A DNA stretch of 64,000 nucleotides from Odontesthes bonariensis (Eukaryota > Chordata > Actinopteri > Atheriniformes > Atherinopsidae): assembly GCF_027942865.1 (NCBI RefSeq), contig NC_134524.1, positions 19,087,536 through 19,151,535 of the forward strand, read 5' to 3'. The notes beneath the pieces are model-generated. The model searched no databases. It was not told the origin of the DNA and saw only the letters and a list, made by a program, of their open reading frames with translations. Of this stretch, positions 23,769-35,895 are shown one piece after another; position 1 is the first letter of the stretch; each line of letters begins with the position of its first letter. The position numbers were made by a program, and so were the translations under genes.

Positions 23769-25220
23769 AAGCAGCCAGGAACACACACAATGTCGGGGGA
23801 AAGCTTCTTTGATAGGGTCCAAGACACGTTACTTTCTTCAAGGCTGACAAAGTACTTAAATCCCCAGAGCAAAGTACAGTGGTTATACTTTAACTTATGC
23901 GCAAAAATGTGCAACCAAACTTCCACTTTTTATGGTTTTGGTTTTTTTTTTCAACATTTCCTAGCTTGAGAAAATGATTCAAGTCAGAAAATAAGACTTG
24001 AAACATTTTCAATCTGCTCAAAAGTCTCTATTATACTAAAAAAAAAAAAAAAAAACACTGTAATTAAAGAAAACACAGGAAAGAGTCAGGGATTTGTTTC
24101 AGTTTTGTCTGCTATGATGTATTTCTCATTTTATTCACACGTGTAACCATTTGTCCTCGCAGCCCAGCGACCTTAAAGTTCCTTATTTATTTCCTTATTT
24201 TTGTTTTCACGAAATTTGTTTGTCACTTCAACATTTTTCTTAAAGCCCTCCCTACACTGATGGAAGAGCATCCACTATTTCGCTTCATCCATTCTAACTT
24301 CACAACTCCAACCGTTGAAAATATCGAGAAAACATCAAAAGTTAGTCTTTAACAGTCAAGCATGGGCACGAGGATTGTAACCGCTCCCCTTTATGTCATA
24401 AACCTCCTTATTTCTTAGAGACAAAAGGTTAAATTCACAGTAATAAAGTTGACACATCTGCATTTGCTGTTTCAGTTATGCTGATTAGATCATTTATTCG
24501 GTATGACAGCCTTTAGCGACAGCTTACAAACCCTTCATGTTATCATTTTTGGTACAAAGATGATCGAGTCTCTTAGGACAACAGTATCAGCTGTATTGTG
24601 TGATCATCTAAATCAATCAAAAGTTTAAGAGAATGATAACAGATCGGTCAGTTTGTCTCATTGCTGCTTGTATGAAGTGCTTTTGTCAAAAGTTAACAGT
24701 GTCAGAGGATTCTTTCATCACACAATGAAACCTACTTTTTAACAGTTTGTGAAAGGACCAGCAGTCTTGGATGGTCACTGTGTAAAAGGAGGACAGAACA
24801 GAGAAATTCAAATGAAATCAACACAAAGTAACAATAAATTTATTCTCTCTTTACTTAGCCAGAGAGCCGGAACTACTCATGTCAGCTGACTTGATTGGTC
24901 TTAGTGAGAGATTAAAAACTAAGGTCTCAGGTTGTCTTTAAAAATCACAAACACTATTTTTTTCTCCGGTATGAAATAGGATAAATCAGCCAAAAGACCA
25001 CGAGCAGAAACCAAGTGACAGTTGAAGCTCCTCTACTCGCTAAACATCACATTTTTCTGCTGGGATTGTAAAAAAAAAAAAAGATGTTCTGTCGATTTAA
25101 AAAAAAATGAAATAATGCTGATTATCTTCTTGTGTTCATCATCCTGCAGTGAATGATTTCAAATCAAACACGATGGATATAATCTGTGACTGCTGAATGA
25201 TCTCAGTAAGAATGAATAAA
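23769..25220 (+). terminator. gab1-like 3' untranslated region with poly(A) signal candidates
   Basis: After the TAG stop the DNA is non-coding. An A-run lies at about 24037-24054. AATAAA hexamers occur at 24442-24447 and at 25215-25220. The last is followed within 35 bases by TTGGTCCTCCACTGTGTTTTTTTTCG, a GT/T-rich downstream element of the kind used for cleavage. It is therefore the best candidate for the distal end of the transcript. Confidence 0.45.
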
Positions 25221-26215
25221 ACAGTACATCACTCATTGGTCCTCCACTGTGTTTTTTTTCGTCAATTTCAAATGTTGAAAATCTGCAGAAAAGCCTTCAG
25301 AGCTGCTTCTCTTAGCCCTCAGTCTCTATAGTGTGAACGTGTCACAAGTAGCCACCGAGAACATTGTACGTTGTGAGTAAAGCCGCTGCATGGAAAAGCA
25401 CAGTTTTAAAGAGAAGCTGACAGAAAAAGGTAAAAAAAAAAAGAGAGAGAATAAAATCAGACGATGCTAAACCAGCGCAAAAACAAGGTAAAAACAGAGC
25501 AGGGACCAGATGAGACCCAAAAGGTACAGATTCCCGAGGTGAAAACAGTGCAAAGAGGAAACGGAAACACATGTAAATAAACTAAAAGGCACTCTACTCA
25601 AGGGATGAACCAGTGTTGTGTTTACACAGAATACAACAAAAGAGTGTAATACAACTGAGCTAAGTACCAATTTTAGATTGTATCTTTAGGCCCTTTGGTA
25701 CTAAGCTCCTGTCAGAAAGTCACATCATCTATAAAAACAGACAAATATAACACGCTTTGACAGACAAAACAATGTTCTTGCACTGTTTTTGACTTGTTTC
25801 ACCATCTGACAACAAAAACAGAAAGCTATTAGAATGAGAGACACAAAGTGGGAAATCCTCTCTCAGTATTCAGTGAATGTGAGCGCAGTAAGTCGAAAAT
25901 AGCAGACAGGTGGCTGCAGAGGTGCAGCGGATTTCCTCTCTTATGAAAGCTGGAAAAAATTTCAAACAAGTCCTCAGAGGTTTAAAATGCTACGGTTGAC
26001 ATTGTCGAACAGTGTCTGTATGATATTTGCTTCACATTAATGCTCATAACCTTTTAAACTAAATTAAATCTCTGAATTTGGGCCAGAGTCAGATCTGTGT
26101 CAGTGGTTTGGAACATCCCGGTTTTGTTTCTTCAGTTTTTTGGATATCAGCAGGAAGCTGATGAAGTAATATAACTGAACTGTACTGTACTGTATGAATG
26201 GCAGCACAAAATATG
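25221..26215. other. Intergenic between gab1-like and the Ig receptor array
   Basis: No gene was recognised. This is AT-rich sequence ending where homology to the second type 1 unit begins, near 26216. Confidence 0.4.
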
Positions 26216-26613
26216 ACTGGAGAATAACTTTGCCTGGGACTGTTCTCACTTCCAACAAACCAGTTTGGTCACTCTTCTTGTGGCATGGTCTGAGTTCAAA
26301 TGTGTTGGCATTAGATTAAAAGATAAAGGGGGGGAAATTTTTTGTATAAAATGTCACAACATTTCTGTTTCCTCAAACAGAAACTGAAATTAATAACAGA
26401 CATTAGTTGTTCACCACTGTCTCTTCTGGAAATTCAAGTTTTTCATTTTTATTGGGACGATCAAAGCAAAGCTCGAAGAACATTGAAAATAATGACTATC
26501 CTCCAAAGAAACAACTCAATAGGTCAATTGTCCAGAAAACTACTCCATCCAAAACTTTATTCTTTACTCACATTTCTAGTCTCACATCTTTTTAGTTAGA
26601 TTGTCTTTACTCC

Positions 26614-26795
26614 GGAGTGAGTGTGAGCGTGTGTGGTTGTTTGTCTCGTTTGTCTCTGTGTGGCCCTGTGATGGACTGGCAGCCTGTCCAGGGTGTACCC
26701 CGCCTCCCACCGATGACCGCAGGGATAGGCTCCAGCACCCCCGCGACCCGACCGATGGATTCAGCGGGTATAGAAAATGGATGGATGGATGGATG
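26614..26795 (+). mobile_element. L2-like LINE 3' fragment with target-site duplication
   Basis: The fragment GGAGTGAGTGTG..GGCCCTGTGATGGACTGGCAGCC..GGGATAGGCTCCAGC..GGGTATAGAAAATGGATGGATGGATG is flanked by a direct repeat of at least TCTTTACTCC (26604-26613 and 26796-26805). The matching place in unit X2 (near 42690) has only one TCTTTACTCC and no insert, giving a clean empty site. The 5' end is truncated, as usual for target-primed insertion, and the tail is an ATGG microsatellite. Confidence 0.9.
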
Positions 26796-27989
26796 TCTTT
26801 ACTCCTGCAGGCCAGCATTTAATGGAAACTCTGCACCTCTTAAAGCAGGTAAAATTCAAGTTACAATGGTTACAATGGTCTCTGGAAGTTGGGCAGTGAT
26901 TTTATGTCATAAAATCAAAATAAAATCAAACTAATAAATAAATAAAAATCCTGTTTTATAACAAAGCTGTGAAAGCTTCAGTAAATCAAAAGGTGTTTGC
27001 AAAGTTATGAAAACACTTTCATGTTGGTGACGTTAGGCTTCATTTGTGAAGATTGGAACAGTTTCTGCATTTAAAGCTGCACACGAGTCATGATGGAGAC
27101 TGAACTTTATTATCACACAGCTCTGACAGCTACATGATGTAAGACATGAGCTGCCTGGGATTAAAGAAAAGACACATTCTGTGTATGAATATATAAAACA
27201 TTTAATATATAAAAAATATGTTTTTGTAAAGATATCTGTGAATAAAATGGAAGATTTTGAAAAAACAGACACCTGTTTCACATCTGTAAGACACAACTCC
27301 TTCATGCTTCCATAGTCATACAAAAACTTTTACAATCAAAAATAAACATTTCACATTTTACAAACAAAGTCAAACAAAGTTCTTCACAAAGTGATGAAAT
27401 AAAAGTGCTTTTCAGGTGGAAGAAATAAAATATTCTGTGACTTCAGTTCCTTGACTTGCATCAGTGTCATTGAAGCTCATATATCAGCATAAAACCACAG
27501 TATTAAACATCCTATATGTACCTGTCACTTATGAATATTTACTAAATGTAAGTTTAAAGCTTCTGAAAGTTTAAAGTGTTTAAATCCATTTCATTCCTTT
27601 TTTTTTTGGAGAAAAGTCCAGCTGATATATGACATCTCTTCTTCCAGGGAGTTACAGGTGACAGCTTAAAACAAACAGTTTCACCAAAGAATTTGAAAAA
27701 TGATTTACTCTTTGGCTCCCCCTACAGTTGTGGAATGTTACACCACTGCCATGAAAACAAACCTAACAAAACAAAAAGTGTGGTGCCGGGCTGTAAAACA
27801 AAGTTGTGAGCTGCAGTGTCTCAGCCCTCGGGCGCTCAACGGTAGTTTCAGAGCCGGGAATGTGCGGAACAAAAGTCGCTGTGCTTCAAAGTGAGTCAGA
27901 AGCACAAAGCTGTAAATTCACTGACGTCTCTGGTGTTCCTTTAATGCTGGGAGGATAACTGACAGGATCAGACATCTGGGAGTCAGACT

Positions 27990-29457
27990 TTACACAAGTT
28001 GTTCTACTTCCATATCACAGTTTGACGATAAATCATTGGCTGCAACATGGTTCGTTCTGCCAGGTGTCGTCTCATCTCTGAAACAGTTGATGTAACTTTC
28101 TTCAGCTGTATCACTCTGTGTGATGGGACTCATTGTGTTGATCATATGAAACAGGAGCTGGATGATGGTTCTTTGAGCCTCGTTTTGATCTGTAGAATCG
28201 GAATGACACAAAAGTGAATACAAACGAAGAAATGACACAAGCATTTGAAAACAAATTAAAACAGTTCCATTAGAAACAATAAATGAAGCATACCTCTGTA
28301 TCTTCTGCGGTGTCGATTTCTGGTAACAGCAAAATATCCAAGAAATCCAAGAAATCCAAGAAATCCAAGAACTGCTAAAACTGCTGCAGCCTTGAACCTT
28401 TCCTGCCACACTGTTGCACCTGTATGAAGACATAAAAGCTGTTTCTACAACATCTGTGTTTGCAGCATTTTTACACTCACATGTTACTTATAGAAAATTA
28501 CAAAGTTCAGGTTAAATCTGCTTGAGGCTGTAAATCCATTAAAGTCAATCTTGTTTTTTCATGTTTTTTCAACAAATGAAAAGTAAATGTAGATATATGC
28601 AGTTATGAGATAGGTATTTTTAAATCAGCCAAGTATATCACAGTGATAACGCAGTCAGATACTCAAACCAGTGTCCATAGTTACCGCGGTAACCGTTTAC
28701 CCACCTCCAGTGTCTGCTGGTTCAGGCTTTGGTGTGTTCAGGGACTCAGGACTTTTTCCATGAGAGGTCACAATCAAGACAAATTTTACTGTGGAAGAAA
28801 TCTGCATCAGTTAAAACAACCCAGCAGCATACATCACTGCTTCTAATTCCCCAAAACGTTCTCCTCACTTCTGCTCACTTACCCGTGGCAACAAGCTCCC
28901 ATCTTTTTAAGATCCGATCGTAATTAGCTTCAAGCTCACACCGATAACTTCCAGAGTCTTCAGCCCTGAGTCTGGACAGATGAAGTCTGACTCGTCCTTC
29001 TCTCAGAGCGACTCTGTCACACTCAACTCTTCCTATAAACTGCTGATGTCGAGACTTTAGACTCTCAACACCATCGATCATGTCATACAAAACCTTCTGA
29101 GGGTTTGAAACTGAAAAACAAATCATGTTGGTGAGAGACAGGTCAGTTTGGTTCTGACTGTCCCATGTGATGGTTAAGTTTTCATCCTCCTCTGCCTCAT
29201 AGACAGTCGGAGTGGCAGCAAAGTTCCCTGCAGAGGACACAGAGTCAGGATGGAGAGTTAACTGGCATCAACAGACCACTCTTTGTTAGTTTACAGCTTT
29301 CAATATTTGGCTCTCTGATCTTTCTGGTTTGTAAGCAGTAAAAATGCAAAGAATCAAGCATCACTTCAGTATTCACTGTCAGTACTTTCAGTATCTAATG
29401 TGGAAACTCACCACAGGCAGAGGAGACCAGGCTGAACAGCTGAATGATCCAGAGCAT
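27990..29457 (-). CDS. Type 1 immunoglobulin V-like receptor, copy X1 (five exons)
   Basis: Coding exons on the minus strand: 29412-29457 leader, 28883-29227 Ig, 28705-28788 stalk, 28294-28419 transmembrane, 27990-28189 tail. All junctions are phase 1 with GT-AG borders and give 266 codons. Residues 1-16 form a hydrophobic leader (MLWIIQLFSLVSSAC). The Ig domain (16-130) has the F-strand signature AEDSGSYRC and GRVRLHLSRL but no B-strand cysteine (NLTITWD). It has cysteines in MICF and VECD instead. The stalk is short and Pro-rich. The transmembrane segment (about 168-189) contains LGF repeats encoded by a 9-base repeat. The 66-residue tail has no clear ITIM; Tyr233 in SYINC fits a pYxN motif of the GRB2-binding type. 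The likely role is a cell-surface immune receptor, ligand unknown. The family cannot be named with confidence. Confidence 0.82.
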
Positions 29458-31376
29458 CGTGTTAATCACTTTGCAGCTTTAGATGAGAAAGGTTTGTGGA
29501 AGAGAAGCATCCTGGTGTTTTATAAGCCTGTGTTACTGCTGAGGAGACGGAAATCTGTCATAAAGCAGAGTGAAAACACAGAGAAATATCTCACAATGTT
29601 CCATTTAAAAATAACAGTTGTCAGTTTATTTGGTACAAAGAGCTAACAAGTCCAGTTTAATAAAGTAGTTTTGATATAAATCCATCCTCTATGTTTAAGT
29701 GTTTGATCATCACCACTGTTACAAAATAGGCTCTCATTTCTACTATCTGTACCAACATCCAGAGGATTATTGTCAAAACCACAATCAGGCTGAAACAAAG
29801 GAAAACATGATGAACAACTACTGCCTATGTGCACTGAAATTCAGCTGCTAGTCACAATTTTCTTTCCAAAATTCTCTCCAAGTAGACGGTGAAGATGTCG
29901 TTTATCTGTTTCACTCGCCTGCTGAATGTGTTTAGAACTGACCAAAGCAAAAATCAGGAAAGAATTTTCTGATCTGAAACATTATTGAGCTGCTATGCAT
30001 TATGAGTCATTTGTAGCTTAAACAATAATAGCTGAAGAAGACAAGACAATACTAAAGACCACAACACAAACCTGACAGCAGCTTTATCCCACTGCAGCTG
30101 GGTCGTAGAGCAGACATAATGAACACGTAAACAACTGAAGCTTTGCATGGAGAAGTACCGGAATGTCAAATAACTTGTCCGAGCAGTTAAGAGGTGAGGA
30201 GGACGGTTTAACTTTCAGCTAACTTTTCTGATTGGAGGATTGTTTGTAGTGAGATTGCTTGTGGTAAAATTAGAGTAAGCTACTAATGAGTGGAACAACC
30301 CGTGAGAGACAATGTGTCCTGTTTTTTTGTTTTGTTTTTGCTTTTAGAATCTGATCAGAATCAGATTTACTGCTGTCTCCACTTCTAGTTCATGAGAGTG
30401 TTGATTTATAACAGTTTAACTTTAATCACCTACAAGAGCCTGAGTTTATCCTCAATCAGCACTTATTACATCATAAAATCAAGCTGTGAAAGCTTCAACA
30501 AATCAAAAGCTATTTGCAAAGTTATAAAAATACTGAAGTTTATTGAGACGTCAAAGAAAAGACAAATAAAGATGTTGCAGTTTTACAAAGAAATTCTTAG
30601 TTTGAGGAAATGTTACAAAGCTAATTTTAATCAAACTTCAGGTTAAATCAGAGCCTGATTCAAAAATGTATCTTTCACTGAAGGGAGGTCATCACATTGT
30701 TGTGTTGTATTGTTTTTCAAAGCTGGATTGATCCACTGCTCTGGAGGATCTGCTTTGACGAAGACCTTCATGTTGGTGATGTTAGGCTTCATTTGTGAAG
30801 AAGATTCGAACAGTTCCTGCATTTAAAGCTGCACACAGGTCATGATGGAGTGGACACTCTGAACTTTATTATCACATGGCTCTAACAGCTACATTATGTC
30901 AGACATGAGCTGCCTGGGATTAAATAAAAGACACTTAATCTGTGTTTGAATATATGAAATATTTTCACGGAGCTACATTTTGTTGTGAGAAATGGTCAGC
31001 TATGAATTGTTACATTAGAACTCCTGTTTTATTATGGAACATGGACTTTTCTGCAGGAAGGATGCCATTTCAGAGGTATCTGAACCGTGACTTGTCAGAT
31101 CAAAGATCACCACAGCAGCACAGAAAAGAAGATGTGTTACTTCCTTCAAACTGTTAAGAACTGAGAACTATCCATCACTTCAGAAAAAGATGTAACTTTA
31201 TAGGTTTGTACGATGGTACGAGACCAGAGATTATTTGATTCTCAGTTGGACAGACGGATTTCTGCACTACACAACACCTTAAATGTTTCAAAAGTGAAAC
31301 CATCTCACAGGTTTAGTCATGTCTGAAGTACAACAACAACTCAGAGAGCAAGGAAGGAATGACAAATATTTTGCAA
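29458..31376. other. Upstream flank of the X1 gene, no further gene
   Basis: Non-coding sequence shared with 46278-48010. It should hold the promoter of the type 1 gene, but no core element is clear. X1 carries about 300 bases near 30530-30840 that are missing or replaced in X2 (near 47420-47460). Scattered short frames are not supported. Confidence 0.45.
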
Positions 31377-31447
31377 AGTGCTCACGCCCAACGTCTCAAC
31401 TCTTTTTAACTTGAGTCTAAAACCACGTTATTAAAAAACCTTTGGGG

Positions 31448-31597
31448 ATGTGTGTCTGTGTGTGTGCGTGTGTGTGCGTGTGTGTGCGTGTGTGTGCGTG
31501 TGTGTGCGCGTGTGTGTGTGTGTGTAAGTGCGTGTGTGTGCATGTGTGCGTGTGTGTTAGTGTGTGTGTGTTTGTGTGTGTGTGTCTGTGTGTGTGC
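31448..31597. repeat. TG/GTGTGC microsatellite
   Basis: About 150 bases of near-pure TG dinucleotides with regular GTGTGTGC interruptions. It lies just past the right border of unit X1. Long open frames in several phases here are only translations of the repeat. Confidence 0.95.
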
Positions 31598-31599
31598 TC

Positions 31600-32122
31600 C
31601 CATGTTGAGTTGGTACCTTCCCCCCTCCCCTCACTCATCTTGAGCACGAAGGCCCCAGCCCTGGAAGATCGAATATTCTGTGCAGCTAAGGTAAAAAAAA
31701 TTTTAGCGAGTAGATTTTAACTGTTTTTAATCTTGTTTCAAAATTCACCTCAGTGTTACGAACTTGGTTTGTCCTTTGTTTAGATTTAGTAATTTACTTT
31801 ATTCATAGATTTCAATTTCTTTCCCTGGGTTACATCCTGGGGCGGCGTTGCCGTTTTTTTTGTTTCCTTTTCTTTAATTAAAAATATAAACTATGGGGCA
31901 TTATCCCCACCTCACGCTCACCACATTAATCATCACTCACATTAACTACGCGTAAAGTGCGCCATATTATATAGTTCCAGATGACACTTAGCAGCAGAAT
32001 ATAATATTTATAAATATAGAAACAATTAGTTAAATTATGTGGACTCAAAATAATGAACAATGCAAAATAAGGCAATCTGCTGAACATGTATTCACACCAA
32101 AATAAATCTCCTCTTTCAATAA
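31600..32122. other. Unique AT-rich spacer, nothing recognised
   Basis: Non-coding sequence between the microsatellite and the start of the duplicated leader-exon block. No gene or repeat family was recognised. Confidence 0.4.
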
Positions 32123-33190
32123 TAATGCAAACTGCATATATTCTTATAACATGTAAACACAGAGGGTATTATATTGCATTAAGAAAGCAACTAAAAAATG
32201 TTGTACAGCGATTTTAAAGCTACTCCTAAACAACCAAAAAAACACACACAGAGGAAACATCAAAAATCCAACAATAAAAGGGAACAGAAGGCAAAATACT
32301 TACGATAGACCACTTAGTCTTATAGGCTCGTGAGATGCTTTCCTCTGGGTTCTCATGAGCTGTGATCCGCTCTGTCAGTCTTTGTTTTTCAAATACCACA
32401 GCAGAGAAGCTGGGGGCGGTGCTTTCCCCGCTCGGGGTGTTTATCACTGTTTAACCGTTTCGACGTGACACCAGTTCTTGTGTTTTAGTTTATTTTCTGT
32501 TTTCATCAAATATATGTTCGATGTGACTGATCTGTAAAGAAATTAATTATATACCCGTCTTCTTGCTGTGCGAAGTTTATAGACTTTAATTGGTGTTCTT
32601 CTATTCTTACTTTGATGTTCCAGATATTGATCAGTAAGAGAAACATACAGTTGACTGAGTTTAATTCTTTGATTCCCTTTCAAAGAAGCAGCAGAGTGCT
32701 TTATTTTCTCTCAGGTGGTAAATATCAGTGATGTGTCTGATGCATATTAGTTTCAGTTTTTCTGCACATCGGCTCATAAGAGACTTCTTTTGTTACAGCT
32801 TGGCTTCAACCGCCTTCAGTGATCTGAGTCAGAATTAGAAGTATTTTCTTAACATGTTTGTTAAACTGCAGCTGACCCCCCCTTTCTGTGTATGATGCCA
32901 ATCCATTTGTTAATGACCTTATATTAAAATGTGTTTTACAGCTTTTTAAAATTCTGCAGTGCATCAGAATCTAAACTTGCAGGTAAGCAAGTGGCGATGT
33001 GAGACCGGATTTGGAGGCTGTGGTTCAGCTGGTTAAACAAACAAAATGTTACACAAAATGTGGGCGACTCTTCTCTGTACATAAGGGTGTGTTTAAAATT
33101 CAATGGACTGCTATCTGAAGGCACATCATGTATCAACAACTCACTGCAATAGGAGAGCGGTCTGGATTGCTTACTTCCCTGTCTTGTCTC
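32123..33190. repeat. Duplicated block with an orphan type 2 leader exon
   Basis: This block matches 52163-53235 closely. Its left third also matches 58894-59140. On the minus strand it holds a 5' exon candidate ending at donor 32304 (CTATC followed by GTAAGT), in the same place relative to flanks as in the two type 2 genes. Here no type 2 gene body follows downstream; unit X1 lies there instead. So this is the stranded 5' end of a lost gene copy. The GC-rich stretch at about 32408-32437 (GGGGGCGGTGCTTTCCCC) may be part of the old promoter. Confidence 0.65.
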
Positions 33191-34780
33191 TCCATTATTT
33201 ACCTGCACTCCCTTTTTTAAGTTTAACATCTCCATATTTAACTTAATTTTCCAGCTTTTTAGAAAAAGTTTGCATTCATATGACACAGCAAATAAACAAT
33301 TTCTTGATAACAATTTTATGTTGTACACAGCTAGATAGATCACCTATACCCTTAAACCTATAGCCACACTATATCGACAGTTCAGTGTAGGCATTAGGAT
33401 GGAAAAGAAATTATAGTTTGAGTTGTGTAACTAGGCTTAACTGTAATGTCCTCATTATGTGATCTTCACTCATACATAGTTCTGTTAAATCCTTTTTAAA
33501 TATGTTAGTTTTAAATATGTTAAATCTGATTGTTACATCAGATTTATCAATATTAAGTTTCTTTGTGAATCTGAGAGGTCATTTTATTAAAATTCTTAAC
33601 AAAATCTTCCATGCAAGTGGCCACTATGATAGGGTTTATTTTTTAAACTGCTCACTGTGAGGTGTTCTGGTGATAATTTCAGTTTGGTTCTGTCTCTTCT
33701 CTCTTTGGCCGTAATGGACTGATGAGAGGTGCAGACAAGGTGGAGATGACAAGTTGATTTGGGCTGGTGCAGGGAGGGCTGGATGTCCAATAAGGAATAT
33801 GGTCACACACACACATACACATACAAGGACATCAAGCAAGTAAAAGGTAAAAATGGTGAAATGAAACCACATTATGCAAAAGGAAAGAAAAAGAGTGATA
33901 TATAGATATGGGGGGATGTCACTGATGATTTAAACATTGGATTATTAGAAAATGATGCAGTGAAATAACTTGAAAATCACCACAGAGGTATCTGGGTACA
34001 TGTAAAACAAGAATCTGGTGGAATTTGCAGAAAACAATTAGTTTTGTTTTTTCTATTAATATTTTAATCTGCCCATATACATCATGTATTCGTATGATTT
34101 CAGCATCAGATTATAAAACAATAATGCAGTGAAATAACTTGAAAATCATAACTAAGGTAGCTGGGGACATGTAGAACAAGAATCTGGTGGAGTTTGCAGA
34201 AAACAATTAGAATTTTTGTTTTTATGAATATTTTAATCTTCCCATATACATCATGCATTGTGTATGATTTCAGCATCAGATTATTAGAAAATGATGCAGT
34301 GAGATAATCACCTTGAAAATCACCACAGAGGTAGCTGGGGACATGTAGAACAAGAATCTGGTGGAGTCGGCAGAGAACATTTTGATTTGGTTCTAAATGT
34401 AGTTTTCAAATCTGACTATGCAGAAATGAGTTTGATTTTGAATGTGCTTCAATAATTTTGTTCTATCATTTTGTTTTAATCATTAAAAAGAATGCAGTAA
34501 AAAAATAAAAAGTAATGACAGGTGTATTTAAACAATAAAACAATAAGAAAAAAGCAACTTCGATATAGATTTCTGAGTTTACGGGGTGTACTTGAATGCA
34601 CCATGAAACCGCTCACACGTTTTACCGTACGACGCTATGTAAACGGGCAATTTTCAAGTGTAGATAGCGCACCCGTGCCTCTCCGAAGCGCAGATGGCGT
34701 GACCGCAGTCATTCTTCGATCATAATTCATGTGACATGATGAGGAATGCATTGTCTTACTATCTGTCATCAGACGGTTAG
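33191..34780. other. Segment present only in spacer A, with 170-base tandem repeats
   Basis: The DNA on both sides matches spacer B around 53238-53250, but this 1.6-kb block has no counterpart there. It is therefore an insertion in A or a deletion in B. No transposon termini were recognised. It contains a three-copy tandem repeat at about 33930-34385, described separately, and no gene. Confidence 0.5.
33930..34385. repeat. Three-copy tandem repeat, period about 170
   Basis: The block ATTAGAAAATGATGCAGTGAAATAACTTGAAAATCACCAC..GAGGTA.CTGGG.ACATGTA.AACAAGAATCTGGTGGA recurs with its GCAGTG anchor at 33957, 34126 and 34296. That gives periods of 169 and 170 bases. The copies differ by point changes and small indels, so the array is not brand new. 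Confidence 0.88.
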
Positions 34781-35895
34781 CTGAGGCTGTGTGACATGAT
34801 GAGGCATGCAGAGGTGTTCCTACGCATTCATCAAAGCCCAAACAACTACTGATAAGCCTGAGGACAAAATCCTATATGTTCACTAAAAGCACAGAGTTTA
34901 ATCTTATTAATAATTTTATTTCATGTTTCCAGTTTCGTTGGAGGCTGAGAAATTAAAGTTTTCCTGAAAAACATCAGAGTTTCAAAAGCTTTTTTAGGAC
35001 AGACAAAAAGAGCTCAAAAGATCCACATCAATACATAAGAAGACAGAATAATGCATGCTGCAGATTGATACATTTCATGGACAGCTCTGACTTAGGATGA
35101 AGAGCAGTTGTCTATCAGTCGTAGAGTCGGTGTTTAAACGCCTGCTTCGAAGTGTCCATGGGAAGATGCTGAACATCAAATCGTGTGTTCATCAGTGTGT
35201 GAATGTGTGTATGACAGAAAAAGCCACTGCATGGCAGAGTGGGTGTGGGTTATGTGTGAAAGGGTGACTGCGGCCTCCTGTGAAAGGTTTTGTGTGGTCA
35301 CCAAATTAGAAGAACAAAAGCAGGCCATTTACCTTCCAACTCATGAGCTGGTAAGACATCAGCATTCCATCGTTTGGTGTTTCTGCTGCACACAGCTGTC
35401 AGTGCCAACACAAGAAGGGATGTTGCGGTTGTGTGTTGCTTATGGGAGCTCAGTCAGGTTTTACACAATAATCCATCCACTGTGACTCTTATGATATTCA
35501 CACTATTGAAAATCCTGCAAGAACCCTCACTTCTCATTATTTTCTCCAGTGATGTGTTTGTGTAAGTTGGAAGTTACTCAAGAGAAGTAAAGACAAAAAT
35601 ACTCAACCATCCAAAACCATCCATCAGCCAGGTTAAACATGGCATGTGCAAACAAACACAAGTCAGTTATCTGCTCTCTGTGACACTGAGTTATGTGCTT
35701 CTTATGTCCCATAAAGGATGCAGTGAATGTGTTCCAGGGGGGTTAAAGCAGTTACCCATTCAAAGTGAGTAAGTGATGCATCTGCAACAAACTGCTGCCT
35801 CGTTCTCTCTGTTATGACCTCTGGAAGCAGTAAAAACTATCAAAAGTAAAAACAAAAAATGTAGAAATAGTTTATCAAGGATGAAATCAACTGAC

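Larger units (their letters stand above)
26216..31376. repeat. Segmental duplication unit X1 (type 1 Ig gene)
   Basis: This block is nearly the same as 42030-48010, including the gene, its introns and the upstream flank. Homology starts near CAAACCAGTTTGGTC on the left and ends at GAGCAAGGAAGGAATG.CAAATATT on the right. The copies differ by independent insertions and small replacements, so the duplication predates those events but is recent overall. Confidence 0.85.

Noticed and set aside
31406..31720. Long overlapping open frames with His/Thr or Cys/Val repeats
   Set aside because: They are translations of the TG microsatellite in different phases and carry no gene signal.
32936..33343. 135-codon minus-strand frame with a shorter counterpart at 52987-53229
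   Set aside because: The frame is only shared because the DNA is duplicated. There is no domain, leader or splice context, and the copy has indels that alter the frame.
33930..34385. CRISPR-like array
   Set aside because: Three long AT-rich units of about 170 bases without short spacers, in a vertebrate genome, form a tandem repeat.
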